Positions 56,784-64,000 of a stretch of 64,000 bases of DNA are shown one piece after another (within the stretch, counting starts at the first letter, position 1; the number at the start of each line of letters is the position of its first letter). The translations under genes were made by a program, and so were the position numbers. This stretch comes from Butyrivibrio proteoclasticus P6B7 (GTDB lineage: Bacteria > Bacillota > Clostridia > Lachnospirales > Lachnospiraceae), in contig NZ_JHWL01000001.1 in the NCBI RefSeq assembly GCF_000622085.1, positions 1-64,000 on the forward strand. Reading direction: 5' to 3'. The notes under the pieces were generated by a model. That model did not search any database and had not been told where the DNA came from. It worked only from the letters and a program-made list of their open reading frames with translations.

Positions 56784-57611
56784 ATGGTAAGAAGCTTATG
56801 GTCCGCTGCAACAGGTATGAATGCCCAGCAGACAAATGTAGATACTATCGCTAATAACCTGGCGAACGTAAATACAACTGGCTACAAGGCACAGGGGGCA
56901 CAGTTCAAAACTCTTCTTTATCAGGAACTCCAGACTGTATCCACAACAGCAAATGGTACACCAAAACCTACCAATTCACAGGTGGGACTTGGCGTGCGCA
57001 CTTCTACAATTAATCAGTTCTTTTCACAGGGTTCATTCCAAAATAGTGATAATCCAGCCGCTCTGGCACTTTCTGGAGACGGCTTCTTTGGATATATGGC
57101 AGCAGATGGTGAGACCATTAACTATACAAGAAACGGTAACTTCACCTGGGCTCTTACAGAGACCGGAGGCACAACAGTAGAGCTTACTACTGCAGAAGGT
57201 AACCCTGTTCTTGATACAACAGGTGCTGCAATTACAGTAGATAACGCAGTTGCCAGCCGAATCACAATCGGCGGTGATGGAAAGATTTATTATCCGGATG
57301 ATCAGGGCGTTCCTCAGGAGCTTGGCCCACAGATCGGTATCTGGCAGTTCAGAAACAGAGAAGGTCTTGAGAGAATCGGAAGTGCAGCCTGGATCGAGAC
57401 TCCAGCCAGCGGCGAACCAATCCTTGAGTCAGAGAATCCTGACGGACTTAAGCTTACAGAGATCGTTCAGGGATACCTGGAAGGATCCAATGTTAACGTA
57501 GCTACAGAGATGGTTAACCTGATCGTTGCTCAGAGAGCATATGAAATGAACTCAACAGCAATCCAGACAACAGACCAGATGATGCAGACAGCTAACCAGC
57601 TCAAGAGATAA
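56784..57611 (+). CDS. flgG: Flagellar distal rod protein FlgG-like (FlhP)
   Basis: ATG 56784 (MVRSLWSAATGMNAQQTNVDTIANNLANVNTTGYKAQ) has GGAGGTGG upstream; a longer frame has none. The 275-residue protein has the FlgG pattern (GVRTSTINQFFSQGSFQNSDNPAALALSGDGFFGY) and a C-terminal EGSNVNVATEMVNLIVAQRAYEMNSTAIQTTDQMM. It builds the distal rod. Confidence 0.92.
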   Translation: MVRSLWSAATGMNAQQTNVDTIANNLANVNTTGYKAQGAQFKTLLYQELQTVSTTANGTPKPTNSQVGLGVRTSTINQFFSQGSFQNSDNPAALALSGDGFFGYMAADGETINYTRNGNFTWALTETGGTTVELTTAEGNPVLDTTGAAITVDNAVASRITIGGDGKIYYPDDQGVPQELGPQIGIWQFRNREGLERIGSAAWIETPASGEPILESENPDGLKLTEIVQGYLEGSNVNVATEMVNLIVAQRAYEMNSTAIQTTDQMMQTANQLKR

Positions 57612-57634
57612 TAAAGCTTTGATGGGAGAAGAAA

Positions 57635-58027
57635 ATGGCGGGATTTGATGTAACAGGCATTAGTGCCAACGCGATAACTGAATATGCCACCATGGAAAGT
57701 AAGAATGCCTCCAGAGCGGCAGTGGAGAACAAGATAAGAAGTACCTCCAATACCGCAACTGACGATGAATTATGGGAGGCCTGCAAGAGCTTCGAGGCTT
57801 ACTTCCTTGAGCAGGTATTTAAAGAGATGCAGAAGTCAGTGGATGCCATTAAGCCTGATAAGTCCGACAATTCCACCCAGACATTGGTAGACTTTTTCAA
57901 GGATCAGACCCTTCAGGAGGTATGCTCCACATCTGCAGATATACAGAGTAATGGCTTTGCACAGATGCTCTACGAGAATATGAAAAGAAATTATAATATT
58001 CCTGATGCACCTACAAATGAGAGCTGA
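57635..58027 (+). CDS. Rod-binding protein, FlgJ N-terminal domain only
   Basis: The 130-residue protein has the FlgJ rod-capping pattern (LWEACKSFEAYFLEQVFKEMQKSV, then FKDQTLQEVCSTSADIQSNGFAQMLYENMKR). The muramidase/glucosaminidase domain of Gram-negative FlgJ is absent, as usual in Firmicutes. It is 23 bp after flgG. Confidence 0.87.
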   Translation: MAGFDVTGISANAITEYATMESKNASRAAVENKIRSTSNTATDDELWEACKSFEAYFLEQVFKEMQKSVDAIKPDKSDNSTQTLVDFFKDQTLQEVCSTSADIQSNGFAQMLYENMKRNYNIPDAPTNES

Positions 58028-58053
58028 AAGGGAAGCGTGAATAAGCAAGTGAT

Positions 58054-58098
58054 AAAGCGCGTATTTCTTAAGAAATCTTAAGAATTACGTGCTTTTTA
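58054..58098 (+). terminator. Rho-independent terminator after flgJ
   Basis: A 19-bp stem with two mismatches (left arm 58054-58072, right arm 58077-58095) and an AAAT loop runs into a T tract. It ends seven bases before the -10 of recD2. Confidence 0.8.
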
Positions 58099-58101
58099 TT
58101 G

Positions 58102-58110
58102 TGTTATAAT
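58102..58110 (+). promoter_or_regulatory. Extended -10 promoter at the recD2 start
   Basis: TGTTATAAT is a perfect extended -10 (TG-N-TATAAT). No -35 is needed and none is clear. A transcription start would be near 58117, on or next to the ATG at 58118, suggesting a leaderless or very short-leader mRNA. Confidence 0.55.
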
Positions 58111-58117
58111 GCCTATT

Positions 58118-60379
58118 ATGGATATGGAAAAAGAGATAATTAAAGGATATATTGAACATTTTATATATAAGAATGCAGAGAATGGCTATGGGGTTGTGAG
58201 CCTTATATCTGATGGGGAGGAAATTGTCTGCACCGGGACTTTTAAGGACGCTGATGTGGGAGACACTCTGGAGATAGAGGGAGAATTCGTAACCCACCCT
58301 GTCTATGGTGAGCAGCTTAAGATCAAGAGCTTTAAGGTGGTTGTCCCTGATGATGCAGCTTCTATGCAGAGGTATCTTGGCTCGGGAGCCATCAGAGGCA
58401 TCGGAGAAGCCCTGGCTGCCAGAATAGTTAAGAAGTTCGGAGATGATACCTTCAGGATAATAGAGGATGAGCCTGAGCGCCTGGCTGAGGTAAAGGGCAT
58501 CAGTGAGAAGAAAGCCATTGATATAGCTATGCAGATGGCAGAGAAAAGAGAAATGCGAGATGCCATGATCTTTCTGCAGGGCTATGGCATAGGCAATACT
58601 CTGGCTGTCAAGATTTTCAACACCTATGGCAACAGAATATATGGAATATTAAAAGAGAACCCATACCAGCTGGCAGATGATATAGCAGGTGTGGGCTTTA
58701 AGACTGCGGACGAGATAGCCTCTAAGATCGGCATAAGGGTGGATTCCGACTATAGGATCAAGAGCGGAATCATGTATACTCTTTTGCAGGCTTCTGCGGA
58801 TGGCAACACCTATCTGCCAATGCAGGATCTTATAAAAAGAACTAACGAGCTTTTAGCCACAGGTCCTGATGTGATCATAGATGAGGAGATCATCACCACA
58901 CAGATTCAGAACCTTATGATGGATAAGAAGCTTGTGACCAAGAACGACAACAATATATATGCATCCAACTATTTCTACGAAGAACAGGGATGCGCTGTTA
59001 TGCTCCATGATCTGAATGTGGCGGAGAAGGTAACAGCCAGAGAGGAAGAGGAGTACAACAATAGAATCCTTCAGATTGAGCAGAGCAAGGGCTTTGAGCT
59101 TGATTCACTTCAAAGAGAGGCTGTTATCAAGAGCATTTCCAACGGTATAGTTATTATCACCGGTGGTCCCGGAACTGGTAAGACTACCACCATCAATACC
59201 ATCATCAGCTATTATGCCAGCGAAGGAATGGATATTCTTCTGGCTGCTCCCACAGGAAGAGCTGCTAAGAGAATGACTGAGGCAACTGGTTATGAAGCCA
59301 GAACAATCCACAGACTTCTAGAGGTTTCTGGTCAGATAGATGAAGATAAGGACGGACGAAGCGCCGGTGTCCACTTTGAAAAGAATAGAGACAATCCGCT
59401 GGAGGCAGATGCCATCATAGTTGACGAGATGTCTATGGTGGATATCCATCTCTTTTACGCCCTGTTAAAGGCCCTTATACCAGGAACACATCTGATACTG
59501 GTTGGAGACAGTTCCCAGCTTCCAAGTGTTGGCCCTGGTCAGGTCCTAAGTGACCTTATTAAGAGCGGTAAGTTCCCTACTATTATTCTCAAGAAGATCT
59601 TCAGGCAGGCGGAAGAGAGTGACATTGTCATGAATGCCCACAAGATCCACAATGGAGAAATGCCAAGACTTGATAATAAGAGTAAGGATTTCTTTTTCCT
59701 GGAGAGGAATGACAGCAATGTCATATATAAGCACATGGTTCAGCTTATAAGAGATAAGCTGCCTGGCTACGTGGATGCACAGCCCTATGATATTCAGGTG
59801 CTTACACCTATGAGAAAGGGGCCTCTTGGGGCAGCGTCGCTTAATCTGGTGCTTCAAAGCTACCTCAATCCTCCGGATAAGAGTAAGCATGAGCATACCT
59901 ATGGAGACACCCTTTTCAGGGAAGGGGACAAGGTTATGCAGATCAAGAACAATTACCAGGCCCAGTGGGAGGTAGTTGGTAAGTATAACATCGCCATAGA
60001 CTCAGGCCTGGGTGTTTTTAACGGAGATATGGGAATAATCAGGGAGATCAACGAGTATTCCCAGGATATGGTGGTGGAATATGATGAGCACAGGCGTGTC
60101 AGATATCCCTTTGGAGAGCTGGACCAGATAGAGCTTTCATACGCCATAACGATCCACAAGTCCCAGGGAAGTGAATATCCGGCTGTGGTGATTCCGCTTC
60201 TGGGCGGACCAAGGATGCTTCTTAACAGAAACCTTCTGTATACGGCGGTGACAAGGGCTAAGAGCACAGTGTGTATCCTGGGCAGCAGTCAGACAGTGTA
60301 CACCATGGTTGAGAATGAGGAGCAGCTCAAAAGATATACAGGTTTAATGGATAGGATTAAAGAAGTTTTTGATGTTTAA
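58118..60379 (+). CDS. recD2: RecD2-type ATP-dependent DNA helicase
   Basis: The 753-residue protein has the RecD2 layout: an N-terminal OB-like part (IKGYIEHFIYKNAENGYGVV), tandem HhH motifs (GSGAIRGIGEALAARIVKKFG, VKGISEKKAIDI), and SF1 motifs GGPGTGKTTTINTI, DEMSMVDIHLFYALL, VGDSSQLPSVGPG, AITIHKSQGSEYPAVVIP. ATG 58118 is chosen because the earlier ATG at 58109 lies in the -10 box; no Shine-Dalgarno precedes any start. It unwinds DNA 5'-3' in repair. Confidence 0.93.
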   Translation: MDMEKEIIKGYIEHFIYKNAENGYGVVSLISDGEEIVCTGTFKDADVGDTLEIEGEFVTHPVYGEQLKIKSFKVVVPDDAASMQRYLGSGAIRGIGEALAARIVKKFGDDTFRIIEDEPERLAEVKGISEKKAIDIAMQMAEKREMRDAMIFLQGYGIGNTLAVKIFNTYGNRIYGILKENPYQLADDIAGVGFKTADEIASKIGIRVDSDYRIKSGIMYTLLQASADGNTYLPMQDLIKRTNELLATGPDVIIDEEIITTQIQNLMMDKKLVTKNDNNIYASNYFYEEQGCAVMLHDLNVAEKVTAREEEEYNNRILQIEQSKGFELDSLQREAVIKSISNGIVIITGGPGTGKTTTINTIISYYASEGMDILLAAPTGRAAKRMTEATGYEARTIHRLLEVSGQIDEDKDGRSAGVHFEKNRDNPLEADAIIVDEMSMVDIHLFYALLKALIPGTHLILVGDSSQLPSVGPGQVLSDLIKSGKFPTIILKKIFRQAEESDIVMNAHKIHNGEMPRLDNKSKDFFFLERNDSNVIYKHMVQLIRDKLPGYVDAQPYDIQVLTPMRKGPLGAASLNLVLQSYLNPPDKSKHEHTYGDTLFREGDKVMQIKNNYQAQWEVVGKYNIAIDSGLGVFNGDMGIIREINEYSQDMVVEYDEHRRVRYPFGELDQIELSYAITIHKSQGSEYPAVVIPLLGGPRMLLNRNLLYTAVTRAKSTVCILGSSQTVYTMVENEEQLKRYTGLMDRIKEVFDV

Positions 60380-61106
60380 AGCAGTAGATTTGATATACCC
60401 AAGACGGTGTCCTGTCTGCGACGGAATTATTGCGCCCTTTAGATTCAAAGAGGGGCATATAATAACAGGCGATTTAATTCACGGGCAGTGCCTTCCTAAG
60501 ATTAAGCGGGTTAAGGGATCAGTTTGCCTTAAGTGTGGCAAGCCTCTTAAAAGGGAGGAACAGGACGAAGAGTACTGTGTAGACTGTAAGAAATACAGGC
60601 ATGTATTCGAAAGAGGTTTTTCTCTGTTCGTGTACAGGAGTGTTGCCGGCTCTATTTACAGGTTTAAGTACCTGGGAAGGCAGGAATATGCAGAATTCTA
60701 CGCCAGGGTAGCGGCAAAGAGCTATGGGAAAAGGCTTAAAAAGCTCGGTATAGAGGCAATTATTCCGGTTCCAATGTACGCTGGAAAGGAAAGAAAACGA
60801 GGCTATAATCAAGCCCAGGTTCTTGCCAAAGCTCTTTCGAAGGAACTTGGAATTGAGTGCTACGACAATGTCATAAAAAGGGTCGTAAATACCAGGCCAA
60901 TGAAAGAACTGGACGCTATTGGACGGCGCAATAATTTGAAAAAGGCTTTTAATATAGCCCAAAATGATGTAAAATTTAAGTGCATACTAATTATCGATGA
61001 CATCTATACAACTGGAAGTACCATTGATGAGATCGCCCATGAGTTTCTGATGGCGGGAGTGGAGAAAGCCTATTTTCTTACACTGGCTATCGGACAAACT
61101 ACATAA
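60372..61106 (+). CDS. comFC: ComFC-like phosphoribosyltransferase
   Basis: The start overlaps the end of recD2 by 8 bp (ATG 60372; a TTG is at 60369). The 244-residue protein has N-terminal zinc-finger cysteines (CPVCDG, CLKCGK, CVDCKK), a KRGYNQAQVLAKALSKELG motif and the PRPP loop IDDIYTTGSTIDE. ComFC proteins act in natural DNA uptake. The next gene is yvyF-like, as in Bacillus subtilis comF-yvyF. Confidence 0.9.
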   Translation: MFKAVDLIYPRRCPVCDGIIAPFRFKEGHIITGDLIHGQCLPKIKRVKGSVCLKCGKPLKREEQDEEYCVDCKKYRHVFERGFSLFVYRSVAGSIYRFKYLGRQEYAEFYARVAAKSYGKRLKKLGIEAIIPVPMYAGKERKRGYNQAQVLAKALSKELGIECYDNVIKRVVNTRPMKELDAIGRRNNLKKAFNIAQNDVKFKCILIIDDIYTTGSTIDEIAHEFLMAGVEKAYFLTLAIGQTT

Positions 61107-61125
61107 CATAAATGGAGGTCAGCTT

Positions 61126-61533
61126 ATGAACTTACGGAATTGTGCAAGATGCGGTAAAATGTTCAACTACATTGGAGGTCAGCCAATATGCGAGCCTTGT
61201 AAGAAGGCTATTGAGGAAGATTTCCAGAAGGTCAAACAGTACATTGTCGATAATCCTAGGGCAGATATTAAGAAGATCGCCGAAGACAATGAAGTCTCTA
61301 CTAAACAGATTCAGCAGTGGATCCGTGAGGAGAGGCTTATGTTCACGAGCGATTCTCCAATCCAGCTACAGTGTGAGAACTGTGGAGCAAATATTCAGAC
61401 AGGAAGATTCTGTGCTAAGTGTAAGGGAAGTATGGCTAACAACCTGAATAATACCTTTGCTAAGCCACAACCTCAGATTCAGCAGCCGGTTAAGAAGGAG
61501 TCAAAGGCTGGAATGCACTTCCTGGATACATAA
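61126..61533 (+). CDS. YvyF-like flagellar-operon protein
   Basis: The 135-residue protein has an N-terminal zinc-binding motif (CARCGKMFNYIGGQPICEPCKK), a helix-turn-helix-like part (IKKIAEDNEVSTKQIQQWIREERL) and a second zinc pair (CENCGANIQTGRFCAKCKGSM). This matches the flagellar-region protein YvyF. GGAGGT precedes the ATG. Role unknown. Confidence 0.82.
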   Translation: MNLRNCARCGKMFNYIGGQPICEPCKKAIEEDFQKVKQYIVDNPRADIKKIAEDNEVSTKQIQQWIREERLMFTSDSPIQLQCENCGANIQTGRFCAKCKGSMANNLNNTFAKPQPQIQQPVKKESKAGMHFLDT

Positions 61534-61542
61534 GGAGAAGTG

Positions 61543-61935
61543 ATGTTAAACGAAGAAAGAGTCATTTTGATGACCAAAATGACCGCGTTCATAGATCGCG
61601 AAGGCAAGAAGAACGACGCTATAAACTCATATTTCAAGAGCGATTATATTGGATTTAATGTACTTAAATCCGTTATCAGCGCCACAATTGTTTTTGCTAT
61701 ATTCATGGCGACCTATGTTCTATACAATTTTGAGGAGGTTTTATCTAACCTCTACAATGAAGAAAATTTATTGGCTATAGGCAGGAGGTTTCTTATATAC
61801 TACCTCCTGCTTGTTGGCGTGTATTCTCTTGCATCATATGTCATTTATTCCTATCGGTATTCTAGAATGCGTAAGAGTATGAAGGCATATTATGGAGATT
61901 TAAAGAAACTAGCTAGAATGTACGAAAAGGAATGA
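61543..61935 (+). CDS. Two-segment membrane protein, unknown
   Basis: ATG 61543 has AAGGAG upstream. The 130-residue protein has two membrane segments (SAISATIVFAIF-like near residue 45 and FLIYYLLLVGVYSLASYVIY) between basic, helical ends. No family recognised. It is in the cdaA transcription unit, 4 bp before the next membrane gene. Confidence 0.6.
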   Translation: MLNEERVILMTKMTAFIDREGKKNDAINSYFKSDYIGFNVLKSVISATIVFAIFMATYVLYNFEEVLSNLYNEENLLAIGRRFLIYYLLLVGVYSLASYVIYSYRYSRMRKSMKAYYGDLKKLARMYEKE

Positions 61936-61939
61936 TCGA

Positions 61940-62881
61940 ATGACAGCTTTACTTGAATTAAAACAATACATTAAACGCTTTTATATCAAGAATGAGACCT
62001 ACATTACTTATGTTTGGAAATTTGTACTGGCTCTCATTTCTATTTCTGTTGTGAACAACAGACTTGGCTATATGAAGTCGCTGAGCAATATCGCGATTGT
62101 TCTTATGGCATCACTTTTGTGCGCTATTCTTCCAGCCAATTCAATAGTGTTCATTTCAGCCGTGTTCATTATCGGACACCTTTACGCTCTGTCACTGGAG
62201 AGCGCTCTTATTGCTATCATCGTGTTCCTTCTGATGTTTCTTCTGTATTTCAGATTTTCACCTAAGGACACATTGGCAGTAGTTTTGACACCGATATTTT
62301 TCTTTTTACATATTCCCTATGTAATGCCACTTGCCATGGGACTTCTCGGAGCTCCTACATCAATTATTTCAGTGGCATTTGGTGTGGTTATTTCATACAT
62401 GCTCACCTACTTCTCTTCAAATGCAGCCATCATCGGCACTGACGGAGTTGAAGAGGCAGCCAACCAGTTCCAGTCAGTTCTTTCCGGACTTCTTGGTGAC
62501 AAGGGCATGATCGTAATGATCGCATCTTTCTCAGTAGCTCTTTTGCTTGTATATATTATCCGCAGATCTTCAATGGACAATTCCTGGAAGATAGCCATTG
62601 CATCAGGAGCTATTGCACTTATCATCTGCATGCTCATTGGAAATCTTGTATTCGACACTACAACATCACTTCTTGGAATCGTTGTAGGAACAGTGATTTC
62701 TGCAGCGCTTATGCTGGTGGTTGAGTTCTTTGCATTTAACCTGGACTACAGCCGAACAGAGAAGGTTCAGTTCGAGGATGATGAGTACTACTACTATGTT
62801 AAGGCAGTACCTAAGGTTACTGTTTCCACACCAGAAAGAAAGGTTAAGAAAATAAACCGCTCAAATGAAAGACGCGGATGA
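61940..62881 (+). CDS. Polytopic membrane protein, unknown, upstream of cdaA
   Basis: The 313-residue protein has about eight hydrophobic segments and a basic C-terminus (ERKVKKINRSNERRG). It has no known catalytic motif. AAAGGAA precedes the ATG. It lies 14 bp before cdaA and so may work with c-di-AMP signalling, but this is only context. Confidence 0.6.
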   Translation: MTALLELKQYIKRFYIKNETYITYVWKFVLALISISVVNNRLGYMKSLSNIAIVLMASLLCAILPANSIVFISAVFIIGHLYALSLESALIAIIVFLLMFLLYFRFSPKDTLAVVLTPIFFFLHIPYVMPLAMGLLGAPTSIISVAFGVVISYMLTYFSSNAAIIGTDGVEEAANQFQSVLSGLLGDKGMIVMIASFSVALLLVYIIRRSSMDNSWKIAIASGAIALIICMLIGNLVFDTTTSLLGIVVGTVISAALMLVVEFFAFNLDYSRTEKVQFEDDEYYYYVKAVPKVTVSTPERKVKKINRSNERRG

Positions 62882-62895
62882 GATAAAGGATTACC

Positions 62896-63765
62896 ATGCA
62901 GCAGTTTGAATCATTATTTGACTTCAACAGAACAAGTCTGCACATGCCAAATCTTCGAATACCAGATATCCTGGAGATTGTGATCATCGCTTTTCTGGTA
63001 TATCACATATTGGTATGGGCAAGGAACACGAGACTATGGTCCCTTCTAAAAGGGGTCATAGTTATTGTTGCGTTTATACTTATTGCAGCAATATTCAACA
63101 TGTCCACCATTTTGTGGATAGTCGAGAAGGTGTTCGGAATAGCCATCACAGCTATGGTTGTTATCCTTCAGCCAGAGCTTAGAAAGGCTCTTGAAGAGCT
63201 TGGTAGAAAGAACTTTCTATCAAATGTGTTCAACATTGGTGACGGCAAGTTTGAAGGCAGATTTTCTGATAAAACATTAAATGAGATTACAAGAGCCTGT
63301 GTAGAGATGGCTAAGGTCAGAACCGGTGCTCTTATCGTTATTGAGCAGACCCATCCTCTTACAGAGTTTGAGAGAACTGGAATTGACGTGGATGGCATAG
63401 TTACAAGCCAGCTGCTTATCAATATTTTCGAGCATAACACACCACTTCATGATGGTGCGGTTATCATAAGAGGCGACAGAATTACATCAGCAACATGCTA
63501 CCTTCCTCTTTCCTACAACGAGGGAATTGGTAAGGAACTTGGAACAAGACACAGAGCTGGTGTGGGAGTATCTGAGGTTACAGATTCTCTTACTATCATT
63601 GTTTCTGAGGAGACAGGTAAGATAAGCGTTGCCTATGAAGGCGTTCTTGAAAGAGCTGTCGATAGTGACAGACTCAGAGAAAGACTTCGCGTGATCCAGA
63701 ATAAGCACAAGACGGAGGCGCCAGTTAAGCACTTCGCCAGAAAGGCCAAGGTGAAAAAGCAATGA
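62896..63765 (+). CDS. cdaA: Diadenylate cyclase CdaA
   Basis: The 289-residue protein has three N-terminal membrane segments and the DAC domain with D186-G187-A188 (PLHDGAVIIRGD) and R218-H219-R220 (GTRHRAGVGVSE), both catalytic motifs intact. It makes c-di-AMP from ATP at the membrane. Its TGA overlaps the ATG of cdaR. Confidence 0.96.
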   Translation: MQQFESLFDFNRTSLHMPNLRIPDILEIVIIAFLVYHILVWARNTRLWSLLKGVIVIVAFILIAAIFNMSTILWIVEKVFGIAITAMVVILQPELRKALEELGRKNFLSNVFNIGDGKFEGRFSDKTLNEITRACVEMAKVRTGALIVIEQTHPLTEFERTGIDVDGIVTSQLLINIFEHNTPLHDGAVIIRGDRITSATCYLPLSYNEGIGKELGTRHRAGVGVSEVTDSLTIIVSEETGKISVAYEGVLERAVDSDRLRERLRVIQNKHKTEAPVKHFARKAKVKKQ

Positions 63766-64000
63766 AAAGACTGACGGCCAACTGGGGACTTAAGCTAGCT
63801 TCTATTTTGTTTGCAGCTATAGTGTGGTTTTTGGTAACTAACATCAATGATCCTGTTACAAGTGTTAGATATACCAATATTCCTGTAGCACTTAAGAATA
63901 CTAATCTTATTACTGATCAGGGACAGGTTTATTCAATCCTTGATGACAGCGCTAACATCAGTTCAGTTACTATTTATGCGCCAAGAACTGTTATTGATTC
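63762..64000 (+). CDS. cdaR: CdaR (YbbR-domain regulator of CdaA), truncated by window edge
   Basis: The visible 79 residues start MKRLTANWGLKLASILFAAIVWFLVTNINDP: one membrane segment followed by the first YbbR repeat (VRYTNIPVALKN). CdaR binds and modulates CdaA outside the membrane. The gene continues past the window. Confidence 0.88.
   Translation, partial: MKRLTANWGLKLASILFAAIVWFLVTNINDPVTSVRYTNIPVALKNTNLITDQGQVYSILDDSANISSVTIYAPRTVID

Overview
The window comes from a Gram-positive, low-GC clostridial anaerobe, most likely a motile Lachnospiraceae member of the Butyrivibrio/Pseudobutyrivibrio type. This is inferred from gene content: type III glutamine synthetase, IreB-RuvX-DUF1292, CIRCE-controlled hrcA-grpE-dnaK-dnaJ, a DUF6465 protein, a YjfB-like motility protein, FlgF/FlgG genes beside mreB/mbl, several TTG starts with strong Shine-Dalgarno sequences, and a fructanase-like GH32 lipoprotein. 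No species can be named from the sequence alone.

Layout. (1) 1-6.6 kb is an AT-rich accessory island. It has the 3' end of an unidentified gene with its terminator, then a polymorphic toxin that lacks its N-terminal delivery domain but keeps a PoNe-like PD-(D/E)xK nuclease tip, its PoNi (DUF1910/DUF1911) immunity gene, and a string of intact, truncated and fused immunity-type genes joined by 631-bp and 96-bp direct repeats. (2) 6.7-11.6 kb holds an aminotransferase, a PAP2 phosphatase, a Lys/Ala-rich DUF6465 protein, a structured intergenic region, a membrane protein and a lipoprotein. (3) 11.7-19.9 kb is a sugar locus: a LacI-type regulator divergent from a GH32-like lipoprotein and a 1766-residue protein made of nine ~180-residue beta-sandwich-like repeats. 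(4) 19.9-29.4 kb is the heat-shock operon under CIRCE, followed by prmA, rsmE, a cysteine desulfurase and thiI. (5) 29.5-38.8 kb carries a His-less HPr-like gene (minus strand), mtaB, ireB-ruvX-DUF1292, RNase J, a short MltG-like protein, trmR and a U32 protein (TrhP-like), then glnN. (6) 38.8-43.3 kb has tRNA-Gln(CUG), an acyl-ACP thioesterase, a CvfB-like protein, a CPBP protease, yjfB-like and a PucR/CdaR-type regulator. (7) 43.3-49.6 kb is ftsE-ftsX-M23 hydrolase-S41 protease, then a PP2C phosphatase, Ser/Thr kinase and small membrane protein. (8) 49.7-54.6 kb is uvrB-uvrA. (9) 54.8-58.0 kb is mreB/mbl plus flagellar rod genes. (10) 58.1-64 kb is recD2-comFC-yvyF-like, two membrane proteins, cdaA and the start of cdaR.

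How the genes fit together. Most of the window is ordinary core genome with conserved gene order: the RNase J/TrmR/TrhP RNA cluster, the FtsEX cell-wall hydrolase unit, mbl-flhO-flhP and cdaA-cdaR. The unusual parts are the recombining immunity-gene array at 2.2-6.6 kb and the regulator/GH32/nine-repeat surface system at 11.7-19.8 kb. All functional calls are from reading motifs by eye; no database search was run.
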